From the NCBI GenBank assembly GCA_903869075.1, contig CAIPXZ010000493.1:1-46870 (forward strand): 46,870 nucleotides of DNA. Reading direction: 5' to 3'. The notes under the pieces are model-generated. The model made no database searches and was not told the DNA's origin. It saw only the letters and a program-made list of their open reading frames with translations. This DNA comes from an uncultured Myxococcales bacterium. GTDB taxonomy: Bacteria > Myxococcota_A > UBA9042. Made by a program: the position numbers and the translations under genes. This document shows, in pieces, positions 16,088 through 23,467 of the stretch; positions within the stretch are counted from its first letter, which is position 1, and each line of letters starts with the position of its first letter.

Positions 16088-16690
16088 ATGCCGAGCCTGT
16101 ACCATTTTCAGGACTGCCCGTTCTGCCTGCGCGTGCGCATCTACTTGGCCGAGCGCGCGCTGCCGTACACGTCCGTGCGCTGTGATCGCGCCGCGCTGCC
16201 GCCTGAACTGCCGGCGCTGCACCCGCTGGGCCGGCTGCCGGTGTGGCTGGATGACGCTGGTCGGCCGATTTTTGGCGCGCTGACGATCATCGGCTATCTG
16301 GCGGCGACGGTGCCGGGCGACACACTGTGGCCGACGACGCCGCTGGCTCAGGCGCGGCTGCAGATGGCCGAAGAGCTCGTGACGACGGGGCTTTTGCAGC
16401 CGATGATGCGGCTGTCCGAGCTGCAGGCGCCGCCGCCAGAGCTGTGGGACATCGCGGCGCAAAAGCGCGAAATGGCGGTGGTGCGGCGCACCCTGGCGGC
16501 GTTTGCCGACATCTTGGGGGAGCGGCCGTGGCTGTTGGGCGATCGCCTGACGGTGGCCGATTTGCTGCTGGCGCAGCCGTTGACAATCCTCGAGCGGTTC
16601 GGGTTGGATCTCACCAGCGCGCCCGGTTTGCAGGATCTGGCGCAGCGCTTGGCGCAGCGACCGTCCGTCGTCGCGGCGCGCGCCGCCTAG
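16088..16690 (+). CDS. Glutathione S-transferase-like protein with CPFC motif
   Basis: The 200-residue protein has an N-terminal thioredoxin-like domain with Cys10-Pro-Phe-Cys13 (FQDCPFCLRVRIYL), a cis-Pro region at LGRLPVWLDD, and an all-helical C-terminal domain with the GST signature LLGDRLTVADLLLAQ. The two-Cys active site is closer to glutaredoxin 2 and omega/beta-type GSTs than to Ser or Tyr GSTs, so thiol-disulfide exchange or deglutathionylation is likely. ATG 16088 is chosen over an in-frame start at 16052, because that one is the -35 box and the fold begins at MPSLYHF. The PEGA protein gene follows after 15 nt. Confidence 0.88.
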   Translation: MPSLYHFQDCPFCLRVRIYLAERALPYTSVRCDRAALPPELPALHPLGRLPVWLDDAGRPIFGALTIIGYLAATVPGDTLWPTTPLAQARLQMAEELVTTGLLQPMMRLSELQAPPPELWDIAAQKREMAVVRRTLAAFADILGERPWLLGDRLTVADLLLAQPLTILERFGLDLTSAPGLQDLAQRLAQRPSVVAARAA

Positions 16691-16705
16691 GTTCTGGAGG
16701 CTCCC

Positions 16706-17578
16706 ATGTCCCATCGTCTGCTGCTTTTCGTCCTGCTGTTGTCCGTCCACGCCGTGCCGGCGCTGGCCAAGGTGGCGCCCATCAAGCACAAGCTGCCGGA
16801 GCCGCCGGCGGCGACGGTGCCGCAGCCGGCGGCCGTGGCGCTGCCGGCGCCGGTGACGGTCGAGGCGCCGCTGGCGCCGGGTGCGCTGATCCTCGTCGTG
16901 GATGCCGATTCCGATGAGGTCGTCGTCGGCGGCCAGGCGGCGTCGGTGAAGAAAGGCGACAACCGGCTGGGGCTGCCGGCGGGTCCGGTGGCGTACAGCG
17001 TCAAATTTGCCAACGGGCTGCTTGTCAAAGGCGAGGCCAAAGTGCCGGCGGGCGGGGAAGTGCGCGCCGAGGCGTGGTCAGCCGGCAAGCTGCTGCTGCA
17101 TCTGGGCGAGGGCGCCAAGGTCGAGATCGACGGCGCGGCGGTGCCGGTGGTCGCCGGGCAGGTGCTGCAGGACGTCGGCATCGGCGCGCACACGGTTGTG
17201 GTGACGCAGCCGGGCTACATCGGGCGCAAGGCGTCGGTGGATGTGACTGGCGGGCATACCACTGAAATTACTGCAAATCTGCAGAAGTTCGACGTGCCGG
17301 TGGACAACGCGCTCGCGTGGGTCGGCATCGTCGGCGGCGGCGTGTTCGTGGTGACCGCGCTCATCATCGACGCCACAACGGACTACAACAAGGTCGGCGG
17401 CGACGCGACGCGCTGGAGCTTGCTGGGCGTCGGCACCGCCGGCTTTGTCGCCGGCACGCTGCTGCTCAAGCACACCATGGACGCCGTCGGCACCCCGCCG
17501 ACGCAAGAGGGCACCTTCGAGGTCAAGGTCTCGCGCTGGGGTAACGGCGCGATGGCTGCGGTCGGCTGGCGGTTTTGA
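16706..17578 (+). CDS. Secreted PEGA-type protein with C-terminal membrane helices
   Basis: The 290-residue protein has a signal peptide (about 1-21, ending PALA), a Pro/Ala/Val-rich linker to about 50, one or two PEGA-like beta units (for example VEIDGAAVPVVAG and IGAHTVVVTQPGY with GRKASVDV) and two hydrophobic helices at about 203-222 and 238-254. Its C-terminus WGNGAMAAVGWRF ends in Phe. A ribosome binding site CTGGAGG precedes the ATG. The stop overlaps the start of the phosphatase gene (TGATG), so the two are translationally coupled. Envelope attachment is likely; molecular role unknown. Confidence 0.75.
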   Translation: MSHRLLLFVLLLSVHAVPALAKVAPIKHKLPEPPAATVPQPAAVALPAPVTVEAPLAPGALILVVDADSDEVVVGGQAASVKKGDNRLGLPAGPVAYSVKFANGLLVKGEAKVPAGGEVRAEAWSAGKLLLHLGEGAKVEIDGAAVPVVAGQVLQDVGIGAHTVVVTQPGYIGRKASVDVTGGHTTEITANLQKFDVPVDNALAWVGIVGGGVFVVTALIIDATTDYNKVGGDATRWSLLGVGTAGFVAGTLLLKHTMDAVGTPPTQEGTFEVKVSRWGNGAMAAVGWRF

Positions 17579-18036
17579 TGGCTTTTGCGATTGATGAAGT
17601 GGCGGACGGCTTGTGGGTCGGACCGGTGCCGGATTCGCCGGAGCGCATCGCTTTGCTGCGCCAAAAAGGCGTTACCGGGCTTGTCAGCGTGCAGACCGAC
17701 CGCGACCTGCAAGCCGTGGGCGTGCCCTGGCCGCTGCTGTGGAAGTTCTTGATGGCGCAGGGGATTGCCGCACATCGTCACCCGATCGTCGATTTTGACG
17801 AGACCGCGCTCGTGCGCGGCTTGACGGCGGCGGTGCTGGCGGTGGAGGAAATGCGATCTGGCAATCGGATCACGTACTTGCACTGCACGGCCGGCGTCAA
17901 TCGCTCGCCGACGGTGGCGATTGCCTGGCTTGTGCGCCACCAGGGGCTCGACCTCGAGACCGCATGGACGCAGGTCACGGAGCGGCGGCCGTCGGCGCCG
18001 CACCGCGCGGCGCTGGAGCGTTGGCTGAAAGGCTAG
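17578..18036 (+). CDS. Dual-specificity protein phosphatase
   Basis: The 152-residue protein has the Cys-dependent phosphatase loop HCTAGVNRS (His102, nucleophile Cys103, Arg109) and a candidate general acid in the IVDFDET loop (Asp72 or Asp74). The size fits a minimal dual-specificity phosphatase, acting on phospho-Tyr/Ser/Thr or other phosphoesters. No membrane segment is present. ATG 17578 overlaps the preceding stop codon in TGATG. The neighbouring radical SAM gene has its own candidate promoter, so a joint function is not certain. Confidence 0.9.
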   Translation: MAFAIDEVADGLWVGPVPDSPERIALLRQKGVTGLVSVQTDRDLQAVGVPWPLLWKFLMAQGIAAHRHPIVDFDETALVRGLTAAVLAVEEMRSGNRITYLHCTAGVNRSPTVAIAWLVRHQGLDLETAWTQVTERRPSAPHRAALERWLKG

Positions 18037-18074
18037 GTTCTACGCCGGGTTGGCCCGTAGCCGCGATTCGGTCG

Positions 18075-18102
18075 TTGCCGTCGGACGCGGCGCGTGTATG
18101 CT
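18075..18102 (+). promoter_or_regulatory. Candidate promoter of the radical SAM gene
   Basis: TTGCCG (18075-18080), 16-nt spacer, TATGCT (18097-18102). It would give a leader of about 26 nt before ATG 18135. Confidence 0.4.
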
Positions 18103-18134
18103 CCAAGGGCGAACGTTGCGCGCGGAAAAGGGTC

Positions 18135-19820
18135 ATGGCCGAGCCGAACCTGCAAGTTGAAGTCCAGCTCGGCCACCTGTGCAACAACCGCTGCGTATTT
18201 TGCGTCAGCGGCCAGCTGAGCGAGCAAAAACGCGCGCCGCAGCTGCCGGCGGAGCCGATTCGCAAGCAGATCGCCGAGGCGCGCCGCTCGGGCGCGACCA
18301 AGATGACGTTCCTCGGCGGCGAACCGACGATGCAGCGCTCGTTTTTTGACCTGCTGGCGTTCGCCGTGGAGCTGGATTTCCAGGAAATCGTCATCTTCAC
18401 CAACGGCACGATGACGCCGCGCGAGTCGTTCCGCAAACGCGCGCTGGACATCCTCGCTGGCCTCGGCGAGGACATGCGGCAGCGGGTGATCTGGCGTTTT
18501 TCGCTGCAGGGCGGCACCGAACTCGAACACGACGCGACGACGATGAACCCCGGCGCGTGGGCGCGGATCGTCAAGAGCATGGACGAGCTGCTGGGCACCG
18601 GCGCGCGGCTGACGGGCAACATGTGCGTCGTCGAGTCGAACTGGCGGTCGATCGCCAGTCTGGCCGACATGGCCGAGAAATACGGCTTTGAGAACCTGCA
18701 CTTGGACATGATTCGCCCGCGCGATTCCGGCGATCGCACCGACGCGCATCTGCGCTCGATCATGGCGCGCTACACCGACATGGCGCCGAAATTCGCCGAG
18801 CTGCTGGCGCGCTGCGACGCGAAGCTTGGCGTGGATTTTGACTTGAATTTCGGCAATGTACCGTACTGCACGGCGCCGGCCATCAGCCACCGCATCCACC
18901 ACGACGGCGAGCTGACCGTCACCGTCGCCGCCGACGGCGAGGGCGGCACGCAGCTGGGCTTCAACAAATACGAGGACAAGCGCTCGGACAAGCACAAGCC
19001 GCTGGGCTGCGAGCGCTGCGTCTTCAACAGCACCTGCTCCGGCGTCTTTGACAAGTACCGGGAATTCTACGGCGACGCTGAGTTCCAGCCGATCAGCGTT
19101 GACGAGCTGTGGCGCCGCGACGTCGCAGGCCATCATTTCATGCTGCTGGCGCGGCCGGCGATTGAGGCGCTCGCGCGCGCCGGCGCTTGGCGGATCACGC
19201 GGACCAACGACACGACGGTCGAGATCGAAGTTGCGGTGCCGGTCAACGAGGCGCAGCCGGACGGCACGCACTGGCGGCTGAGCCTGCGGCGCCCCGGGCG
19301 GCGTGGCGCGCGCGCGGGCTGGTACACGGTGGCGAGCGATCGCCTGGAAGTTGCGTTTTTTGAGCAGCACCACCCGGCCGCCGACTCGCTGCCGCGGCTG
19401 AATGACGCGCTGCAGCGGCTCGCCGCGGCGTTGGGCACGCACCTGGCGCTCATCACCGCCGATGCGCTGGGCGCGGCGTGGCAGCAGCAACAGCAGCGGC
19501 TGGCGGTGGATCGGCAGCGGTCGACGCAGCAGTGGCGGCAGCTGGCGGGGCTTGTCGACCGCCTGCGCACGGAGCCGCTGGCCAACCTCAAGCCGGGCGC
19601 TGTGCGCAAGCACGCGGCGGACGTGGCGGTCGAGCTGGATTTCGCCGGTCCAGAAGGCCGCCTGACGCTGACCGTGCACGCGGCGGAGACGAGCGACGGG
19701 CGTTTTGTCCCGCGTTTTCAGCACATTGCGCACGGCCTCAGCGAGCCGACGGTCGCCCAGTTCAGCCAGGCGCTGGGACGGCGGCTGCGTGGCCAGAGCG
19801 CGATCAGCCCGCCGGCATAA
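18135..19820 (+). CDS. Radical SAM enzyme with twitch/SPASM-like auxiliary cluster and C-terminal extension
   Basis: The 561-residue protein has the radical SAM motif CNNRCVFC (Cys16, Cys20, Cys23) and the SAM-binding GGEPT (61-65). After the barrel, Cys245 and the set Cys292-x2-Cys295-x5-Cys301 (GCERCVFNSTCSG, then YxxxYG) look like a twitch or SPASM domain holding one auxiliary 4Fe-4S cluster. The last roughly 220 residues have no Cys motif and no family I recognise. Family members modify peptides, proteins or small molecules by radical chemistry. ATG 18135 is chosen because the protein then starts shortly before the CxxxCxxC as usual; longer frames upstream run into the phosphatase gene. 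A 39-residue ORF follows. Confidence 0.88.
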   Translation: MAEPNLQVEVQLGHLCNNRCVFCVSGQLSEQKRAPQLPAEPIRKQIAEARRSGATKMTFLGGEPTMQRSFFDLLAFAVELDFQEIVIFTNGTMTPRESFRKRALDILAGLGEDMRQRVIWRFSLQGGTELEHDATTMNPGAWARIVKSMDELLGTGARLTGNMCVVESNWRSIASLADMAEKYGFENLHLDMIRPRDSGDRTDAHLRSIMARYTDMAPKFAELLARCDAKLGVDFDLNFGNVPYCTAPAISHRIHHDGELTVTVAADGEGGTQLGFNKYEDKRSDKHKPLGCERCVFNSTCSGVFDKYREFYGDAEFQPISVDELWRRDVAGHHFMLLARPAIEALARAGAWRITRTNDTTVEIEVAVPVNEAQPDGTHWRLSLRRPGRRGARAGWYTVASDRLEVAFFEQHHPAADSLPRLNDALQRLAAALGTHLALITADALGAAWQQQQQRLAVDRQRSTQQWRQLAGLVDRLRTEPLANLKPGAVRKHAADVAVELDFAGPEGRLTLTVHAAETSDGRFVPRFQHIAHGLSEPTVAQFSQALGRRLRGQSAISPPA

Positions 19821-19923
19821 AATCGCCGGAAATTTTCAGCACTTCGCCAAAAAGCGATCCAATTTCTTGCGGTTACGCGAAGCGATCGTACCTTCGCCCC
19901 CGGGTCGAATCCGGAGGTGTCAG

Positions 19924-20043
19924 ATGGGCAGCGCGGTCTTGGTGGGAACGATTGCAAGTGGTGTGGGTCTGGCGGTTTTGACGGCGCGCGTGAGCTTGGC
20001 GGCGCTTGTCAACGCGATGCCGCAGCGGGCCAAAAAAAGCTAG
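19924..20043 (+). CDS. 39-residue membrane-type small protein
   Basis: ATG 19924 is preceded by GGAGGTGTCAG, one of the best ribosome binding sites in the window. The peptide begins MGSAVLVGTIASGVGLAVLT, has one hydrophobic segment and ends in basic residues (PQRAKKS), fitting a small inner-membrane protein with a cytosolic basic tail. It lies 103 nt after the radical SAM gene. It has none of the Cys, Ser or Thr richness expected of a typical RiPP core. Unrecognised; could be a real small protein or chance. Confidence 0.55.
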   Translation: MGSAVLVGTIASGVGLAVLTARVSLAALVNAMPQRAKKS

Positions 20044-20076
20044 AATTGTCGGGCGCGGATCGTTTGTACATACCTG

Positions 20077-20472
20077 ATGTTTGTAGCATTTTGGATCGCG
20101 CTGCCGGCGGTGGCTGATCCGCAGACGCGCGCCGGACTCCTGGCGCAGCTGCGCGCCCTGGACGCGGTGCAGGATGCCCTGCTTGCGCGGCTGCGCTTGC
20201 TGGCCGAGAGCGCATGGGAACAGGCCTTTTTGGCTGAATTGGCGTGGGATGCCGGCGGCCCGGATGCGCTTGGCGCCGGACCAACCGCGCCGGCGACGGA
20301 CGTGTCGGCGGTGATGCCGCGCGGTACGCTCGGCCACTTGCAGCTCACGTCCGCCAAGCGCCTTCCGGCGACGCTTGTGCGGTGCGTCGTTGATCACGCG
20401 AAAAAGATTCAGATTCGGGGTGTTGTGGATTGTCGGGAGAGGGAGACTCGCCTCCACACCATCCAGTACTAG
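20077..20472 (+). CDS. Hypothetical protein, 131 residues
   Basis: The frame shows the strong G/C preference at third codon positions seen in neighbouring genes, over about the first 100 codons. The product has a hydrophobic start (MFVAFWIALPAVADPQT, a possible signal peptide), then a helical Ala/Leu/Arg segment (about 18-65) with coiled-coil character. No clear ribosome binding site precedes ATG 20077, and the last 25 residues look less gene-like. It converges with the pyr operon. No family recognised. Confidence 0.45.
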   Translation: MFVAFWIALPAVADPQTRAGLLAQLRALDAVQDALLARLRLLAESAWEQAFLAELAWDAGGPDALGAGPTAPATDVSAVMPRGTLGHLQLTSAKRLPATLVRCVVDHAKKIQIRGVVDCRERETRLHTIQY

Positions 20473-20526
20473 GCCGGAGCCCGCCCTCGGAGGGTGGCGG
20501 AGGCGGTGGTGTTCGCGTCCCGCCGA

Positions 20527-20550
20527 TTTTTGCCGCGGCACCGCGAAAAA
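20527..20550. terminator. Palindromic hairpin between convergent genes
   Basis: The sequence reads TTTTTGCCGCGGCACCGCGAAAAA. CGCGG pairs with CCGCG and the flanking T5 with A5, leaving a two-base bulge. It lies 17 nt beyond the stop of the dihydroorotase-like gene (20567) and after the ORF ending at 20472, so it may end transcripts from both sides. No free U-tract remains after the stem. Confidence 0.45.
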
Positions 20551-20566
20551 TGTCACACAGTTCCGC

Positions 20567-21844
20567 TCACGCCCGCCACACGACCTTGCCGCGAAACAGC
20601 GTCAGCACCGTGCGGCCCGTCAGCGGCTGGTCCCACAAAATCGTGTTGCGGCTCTTGGACTTGTTCGATTTCGCGTCCAGTGTCCACGGCGCCTGCAGGT
20701 CAATCAGCGTCAGGTCCGCGACCGCGCCCGCGACGACGCGCGTCACCGGCATCTGCAGCACCCGCCGCGGGCCCTTGGTCAGCGCATTGAGGGCCACCGC
20801 CAGCGGCAGCTCGCCCGCGCGCACGCACGCCAGCACCTGCGCGAGCGTCGTCTGGATGGCGATCGCGCCCGGCGCCGCGTAGTCGAACTCCAGCGCCTTG
20901 CCAGCGATGTTCACCGGCATGTGGTCACTGCAGATCGCGTCAATCGTGCCGTCCGCCAGCCCCGCCAGCAGCGCCTGGCGATCGACCTCGGTCCGCAACG
21001 GCGCGACAAGCTTGAGGTTCACGTCGTAGTCGACCATCGCCGCGTCCGTCAGCGTCAGGTGCCACGGCGTCACGCTCGCCGTCACGCGGATGCCTTCGGC
21101 CTTGGCGGCGCGGATCAGCGCAACCGACTTGGCCGTCGTCACGCGGGCAAAATGCAGACGAGAATTCGCCAGTTGCGCGACAGCGATGTCACGCGCCACG
21201 ATCACGTGCTCCGCCGCCGCCGGGATGCCGCGCATGCCCAGCCGCGTCGACCACGGACCCTCGTGGATCGCGCCCGTGCCGGCGAGGTCCGGATCGATGG
21301 CGTGCGTGAAGATCGGCCGGTCAAAGCCGCGCGCGTACTCCAAGGCGCGGCGCAGCAGCCGCGGCGAGGTCATCGGCCGGTCGCCGTCGCCAAAGCACAC
21401 AGCGCCCGCCTCGCTCATCTCGCCCATCGGCGCCAGTGTCTCGCCCTTCAGCCGGTGGCTCAGCGCGCCCTGCGGCAGCACATCGCAGCGGCCGTATTCG
21501 CGGGCGCGGCGCAGGATCAGCTCGGTCACGGCGTGGTCGTCATTGCCCGGCGTCGTGTCTGGATTGACGACAACCGCCGTAAATCCGCCGGCATTCGCCG
21601 CATCGGACAGCGACACGAGGTCTTCCTCGTGCTCATCGCCCGGCTCGCGCGCGCAGGCGCGCAGGTCGACAAAGCCGGGCGCCAGCACAAGCCCGGTGCC
21701 GGCGACCACCTCCGCGTCGTCCGCCGCAAGTCCTTGCCCCACCGCGACAATGCGCCCGCGCGCCACCAGCACGTCGCTCGGCGCCGCAACGCCCTCGCCG
21801 TCAAACACCTGCACCTGACGCAGCAGCAGCGGTTGTTGAGCCAT
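20567..21844 (-). CDS. pyrC: Dihydroorotase-like protein (PyrC family), probably non-catalytic
   Basis: The 425-residue protein has the amidohydrolase fold of type I dihydroorotase, which closes carbamoyl-aspartate to dihydroorotate. However, the metal-binding HxH after the first strand (usually GFxDxHxHxRxPG) reads GFVDLRACAREPG, with Arg62 and Cys64 in place of both His. The usual HVST His is also changed (HFARVTT). FGDGDRPM, THAIDPDL and SDHMP are kept in part. This matches the inactive PyrC' partners that support PyrB in Pseudomonas-type aspartate transcarbamoylase complexes. It is 12 nt downstream of pyrB. An active dihydroorotase should exist elsewhere. The symbol follows the family, not proven activity. 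Confidence 0.88.
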   Translation of the reverse strand: MAQQPLLLRQVQVFDGEGVAAPSDVLVARGRIVAVGQGLAADDAEVVAGTGLVLAPGFVDLRACAREPGDEHEEDLVSLSDAANAGGFTAVVVNPDTTPGNDDHAVTELILRRAREYGRCDVLPQGALSHRLKGETLAPMGEMSEAGAVCFGDGDRPMTSPRLLRRALEYARGFDRPIFTHAIDPDLAGTGAIHEGPWSTRLGMRGIPAAAEHVIVARDIAVAQLANSRLHFARVTTAKSVALIRAAKAEGIRVTASVTPWHLTLTDAAMVDYDVNLKLVAPLRTEVDRQALLAGLADGTIDAICSDHMPVNIAGKALEFDYAAPGAIAIQTTLAQVLACVRAGELPLAVALNALTKGPRRVLQMPVTRVVAGAVADLTLIDLQAPWTLDAKSNKSKSRNTILWDQPLTGRTVLTLFRGKVVWRA

Positions 21845-21856
21845 CGTCGCCTCCCT

Positions 21857-22852
21857 TTAGCCCTGCGGCTCCAGCCCGCGGCTCGCCGCCACGAGGTAGA
21901 GCACCGCCATCCGCACCGCCACGCCGTTTTCGACCTGCTGCAGGATCACCGACTGGTCGCCGTCCGCCACCTCCGGCGCGATCTCCACGCCGCGGTTCAT
22001 CGGTCCCGGGTGCATCACAAGCGCGCCGGGCTTCGCCAGCCGCAGCCGCCGCTCGTCCAGGCCAAAGAAGCGGTGGTATTCATGGCTGGATGGAATCAGG
22101 TCATTTCCCTGTCGTTCCCGCTGGATACGCAGCATCATGATCGCGTCCGCGCCTTCCATCGCCGGCTCGACGCGCGGCCACGCCGTGCAGCCCAGCTGCT
22201 CGATCGCCGGCGGCAGCATCGTCGCCGGTCCGGCCACATGCACGTCCGCGCCGAGCTTTTGCAGGCCGAAAATGTTCGACCGCGCCACCCGCGAGTGCGC
22301 GATATCGCCGACGATCGCTACCTTTTTGCCGCGTAGATCGCCCAGCCGCTCGCGCAGCGTGAAGATGTCCAGCAGGCCTTGCGTCGGGTGCTCGTGGCTG
22401 CCATCGCCCGCGTTGACGATGCCGCAGTTCACCGTTCGCGCCAGCAGCGCCGGCGCCCCCGAACAGCTGTGGCGGATGATCACGATGTCCGGGCCCATCG
22501 CCTCCAGGTTGCGCGCGGTGTCGATCAGCGTCTCGCCCTTGGCCAGCGACGACGACGACGCGGTGAAGCTCATCGTGTCGGCGCTCAAGCGCTTGGCCGC
22601 CAGCTCAAAGCTCATGCGCGTTCGCGTTGAATTCTCGACGAAAAACGTCAGCACCGTCACGCCGCGCAGCGTCGGCAGCTTCTTGATGCGCCGGCTGTTC
22701 ACCGCCTTCATCTGCGCGGCGAGGTCGAGGATTTGCACGATCTGCTCGGCGCTCAGGTGCTCCAGCCCCAGCAGGTGGCGCAGCGGCTCCTGCGGTGCTT
22801 GCGGCAAACTGTCGGTGCCCGGCGTCTGACCTGGTTCAACCTGCGGCTGCAT
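21857..22852 (-). CDS. pyrB: Aspartate carbamoyltransferase catalytic subunit PyrB
   Basis: The 331-residue enzyme transfers carbamoyl from carbamoyl phosphate to aspartate, the first committed step of pyrimidine synthesis. Carbamoyl-phosphate motif STRTR is at 75-79 (FVENSTRTRMSFE), followed by SSLAKGET, HPTQ, the aspartate-site MLRIQRER and HPGPMNRGVEI. The N-terminal 22 residues before the fold are a Pro/Gln-rich extension as in Pseudomonas-type PyrB, where such a tail binds nucleotides. Together with the adjacent degenerate PyrC, a class A-like dodecameric complex is plausible. It follows pyrR by 15 nt. Confidence 0.96.
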   Translation of the reverse strand: MQPQVEPGQTPGTDSLPQAPQEPLRHLLGLEHLSAEQIVQILDLAAQMKAVNSRRIKKLPTLRGVTVLTFFVENSTRTRMSFELAAKRLSADTMSFTASSSSLAKGETLIDTARNLEAMGPDIVIIRHSCSGAPALLARTVNCGIVNAGDGSHEHPTQGLLDIFTLRERLGDLRGKKVAIVGDIAHSRVARSNIFGLQKLGADVHVAGPATMLPPAIEQLGCTAWPRVEPAMEGADAIMMLRIQRERQGNDLIPSSHEYHRFFGLDERRLRLAKPGALVMHPGPMNRGVEIAPEVADGDQSVILQQVENGVAVRMAVLYLVAASRGLEPQG

Positions 22853-22867
22853 CGCGACCTCGTGGCA

Positions 22868-23467
22868 TCAAGGGTTTTTCGGGCGGACAATCACGCTCTG
22901 CAGGCGGTTTTGGCCGTCCACGCACAGCTCAGCCGACGCGTTGCGCGCCACCTCCAGCCGCTGGCCGACAAGATCCGCGGCGATCGGCAGCTCCCGGCCG
23001 CCGCGATCCGCCATCACGACAAGCCGCACCGCTTCGGGCCGGCCAAAGTCCATCAGCACGTTCAGCGCCGCGCGGATCGTCCGGCCGGTGTACAGCACGT
23101 CGTCCACAAGCAGCACGCGCTGGCCGTTCACGTCGCCAGGCAGCCGCGTCACGCCTTCCACCGCGCGTGGGCCCTTCAACCATGTGTCGTCGCGGTACAG
23201 CGTCACGTCGATCGCGCCGAGCTGCGGCGTCCAGCCAAAATCGCGGGCGATGACTTCCGCCAGCTCGCGCGCCACCGCCACGCCGCCGCGCTGGATGCCG
23301 CACAGCCACGGCCGCGGCCGCTCTGCCGGCGCCAGCTCGACGTCGCGCGGCCACGCCATCGCTTGGATGTCCTTGGCCATCTGCGCCAGCACCGCGTCGA
23401 TCGCCGCGCGGTCCAGCAGCACCCGCGCGTCGGCGGGCAGGTCCTGCGGGCTCAGAAGGTGTCGCAT
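22868..23467 (-). CDS. pyrR: PyrR, pyrimidine attenuation regulator / uracil phosphoribosyltransferase
   Basis: The 199-residue protein has the phosphoribosyltransferase PRPP loop VLLVDDVLYTGRTIRAAL (118-135) and PyrR-typical blocks IQRGGVAVA, IDVTLYRDD and VMADRGGRELPI. PyrR proteins convert uracil plus PRPP to UMP and, in many bacteria, bind pyr mRNA to control attenuation. No obvious PyrR-binding leader was found upstream, so the regulatory role is unproven here. ATG 23467 lies inside the end of lepB (16-nt overlap), with GGAGG 3 nt before it. Confidence 0.94.
   Translation of the reverse strand: MRHLLSPQDLPADARVLLDRAAIDAVLAQMAKDIQAMAWPRDVELAPAERPRPWLCGIQRGGVAVARELAEVIARDFGWTPQLGAIDVTLYRDDTWLKGPRAVEGVTRLPGDVNGQRVLLVDDVLYTGRTIRAALNVLMDFGRPEAVRLVVMADRGGRELPIAADLVGQRLEVARNASAELCVDGQNRLQSVIVRPKNP

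Noticed and set aside
13846-16185. A 779-codon plus-strand frame opposite the HAD and Cys-rich lipoprotein genes
   Set aside because: It is antisense to a HAD protein with all four motifs and to a lipoprotein with a lipobox; no domain of its own.
19903-19918. tRNA T-arm look-alike (CCGG GTCGAAT CCGG)
   Set aside because: The loop resembles TTCGAAT, but no anticodon or acceptor stem can be folded around it, and it leads into the ribosome binding site of the small ORF at 19924.
20567-21844. Reading the dihydroorotase homologue as a frameshifted or broken gene
   Set aside because: The frame is complete with full length and normal flanking motifs; only specific ligand residues are changed, as in known inactive PyrC partners.
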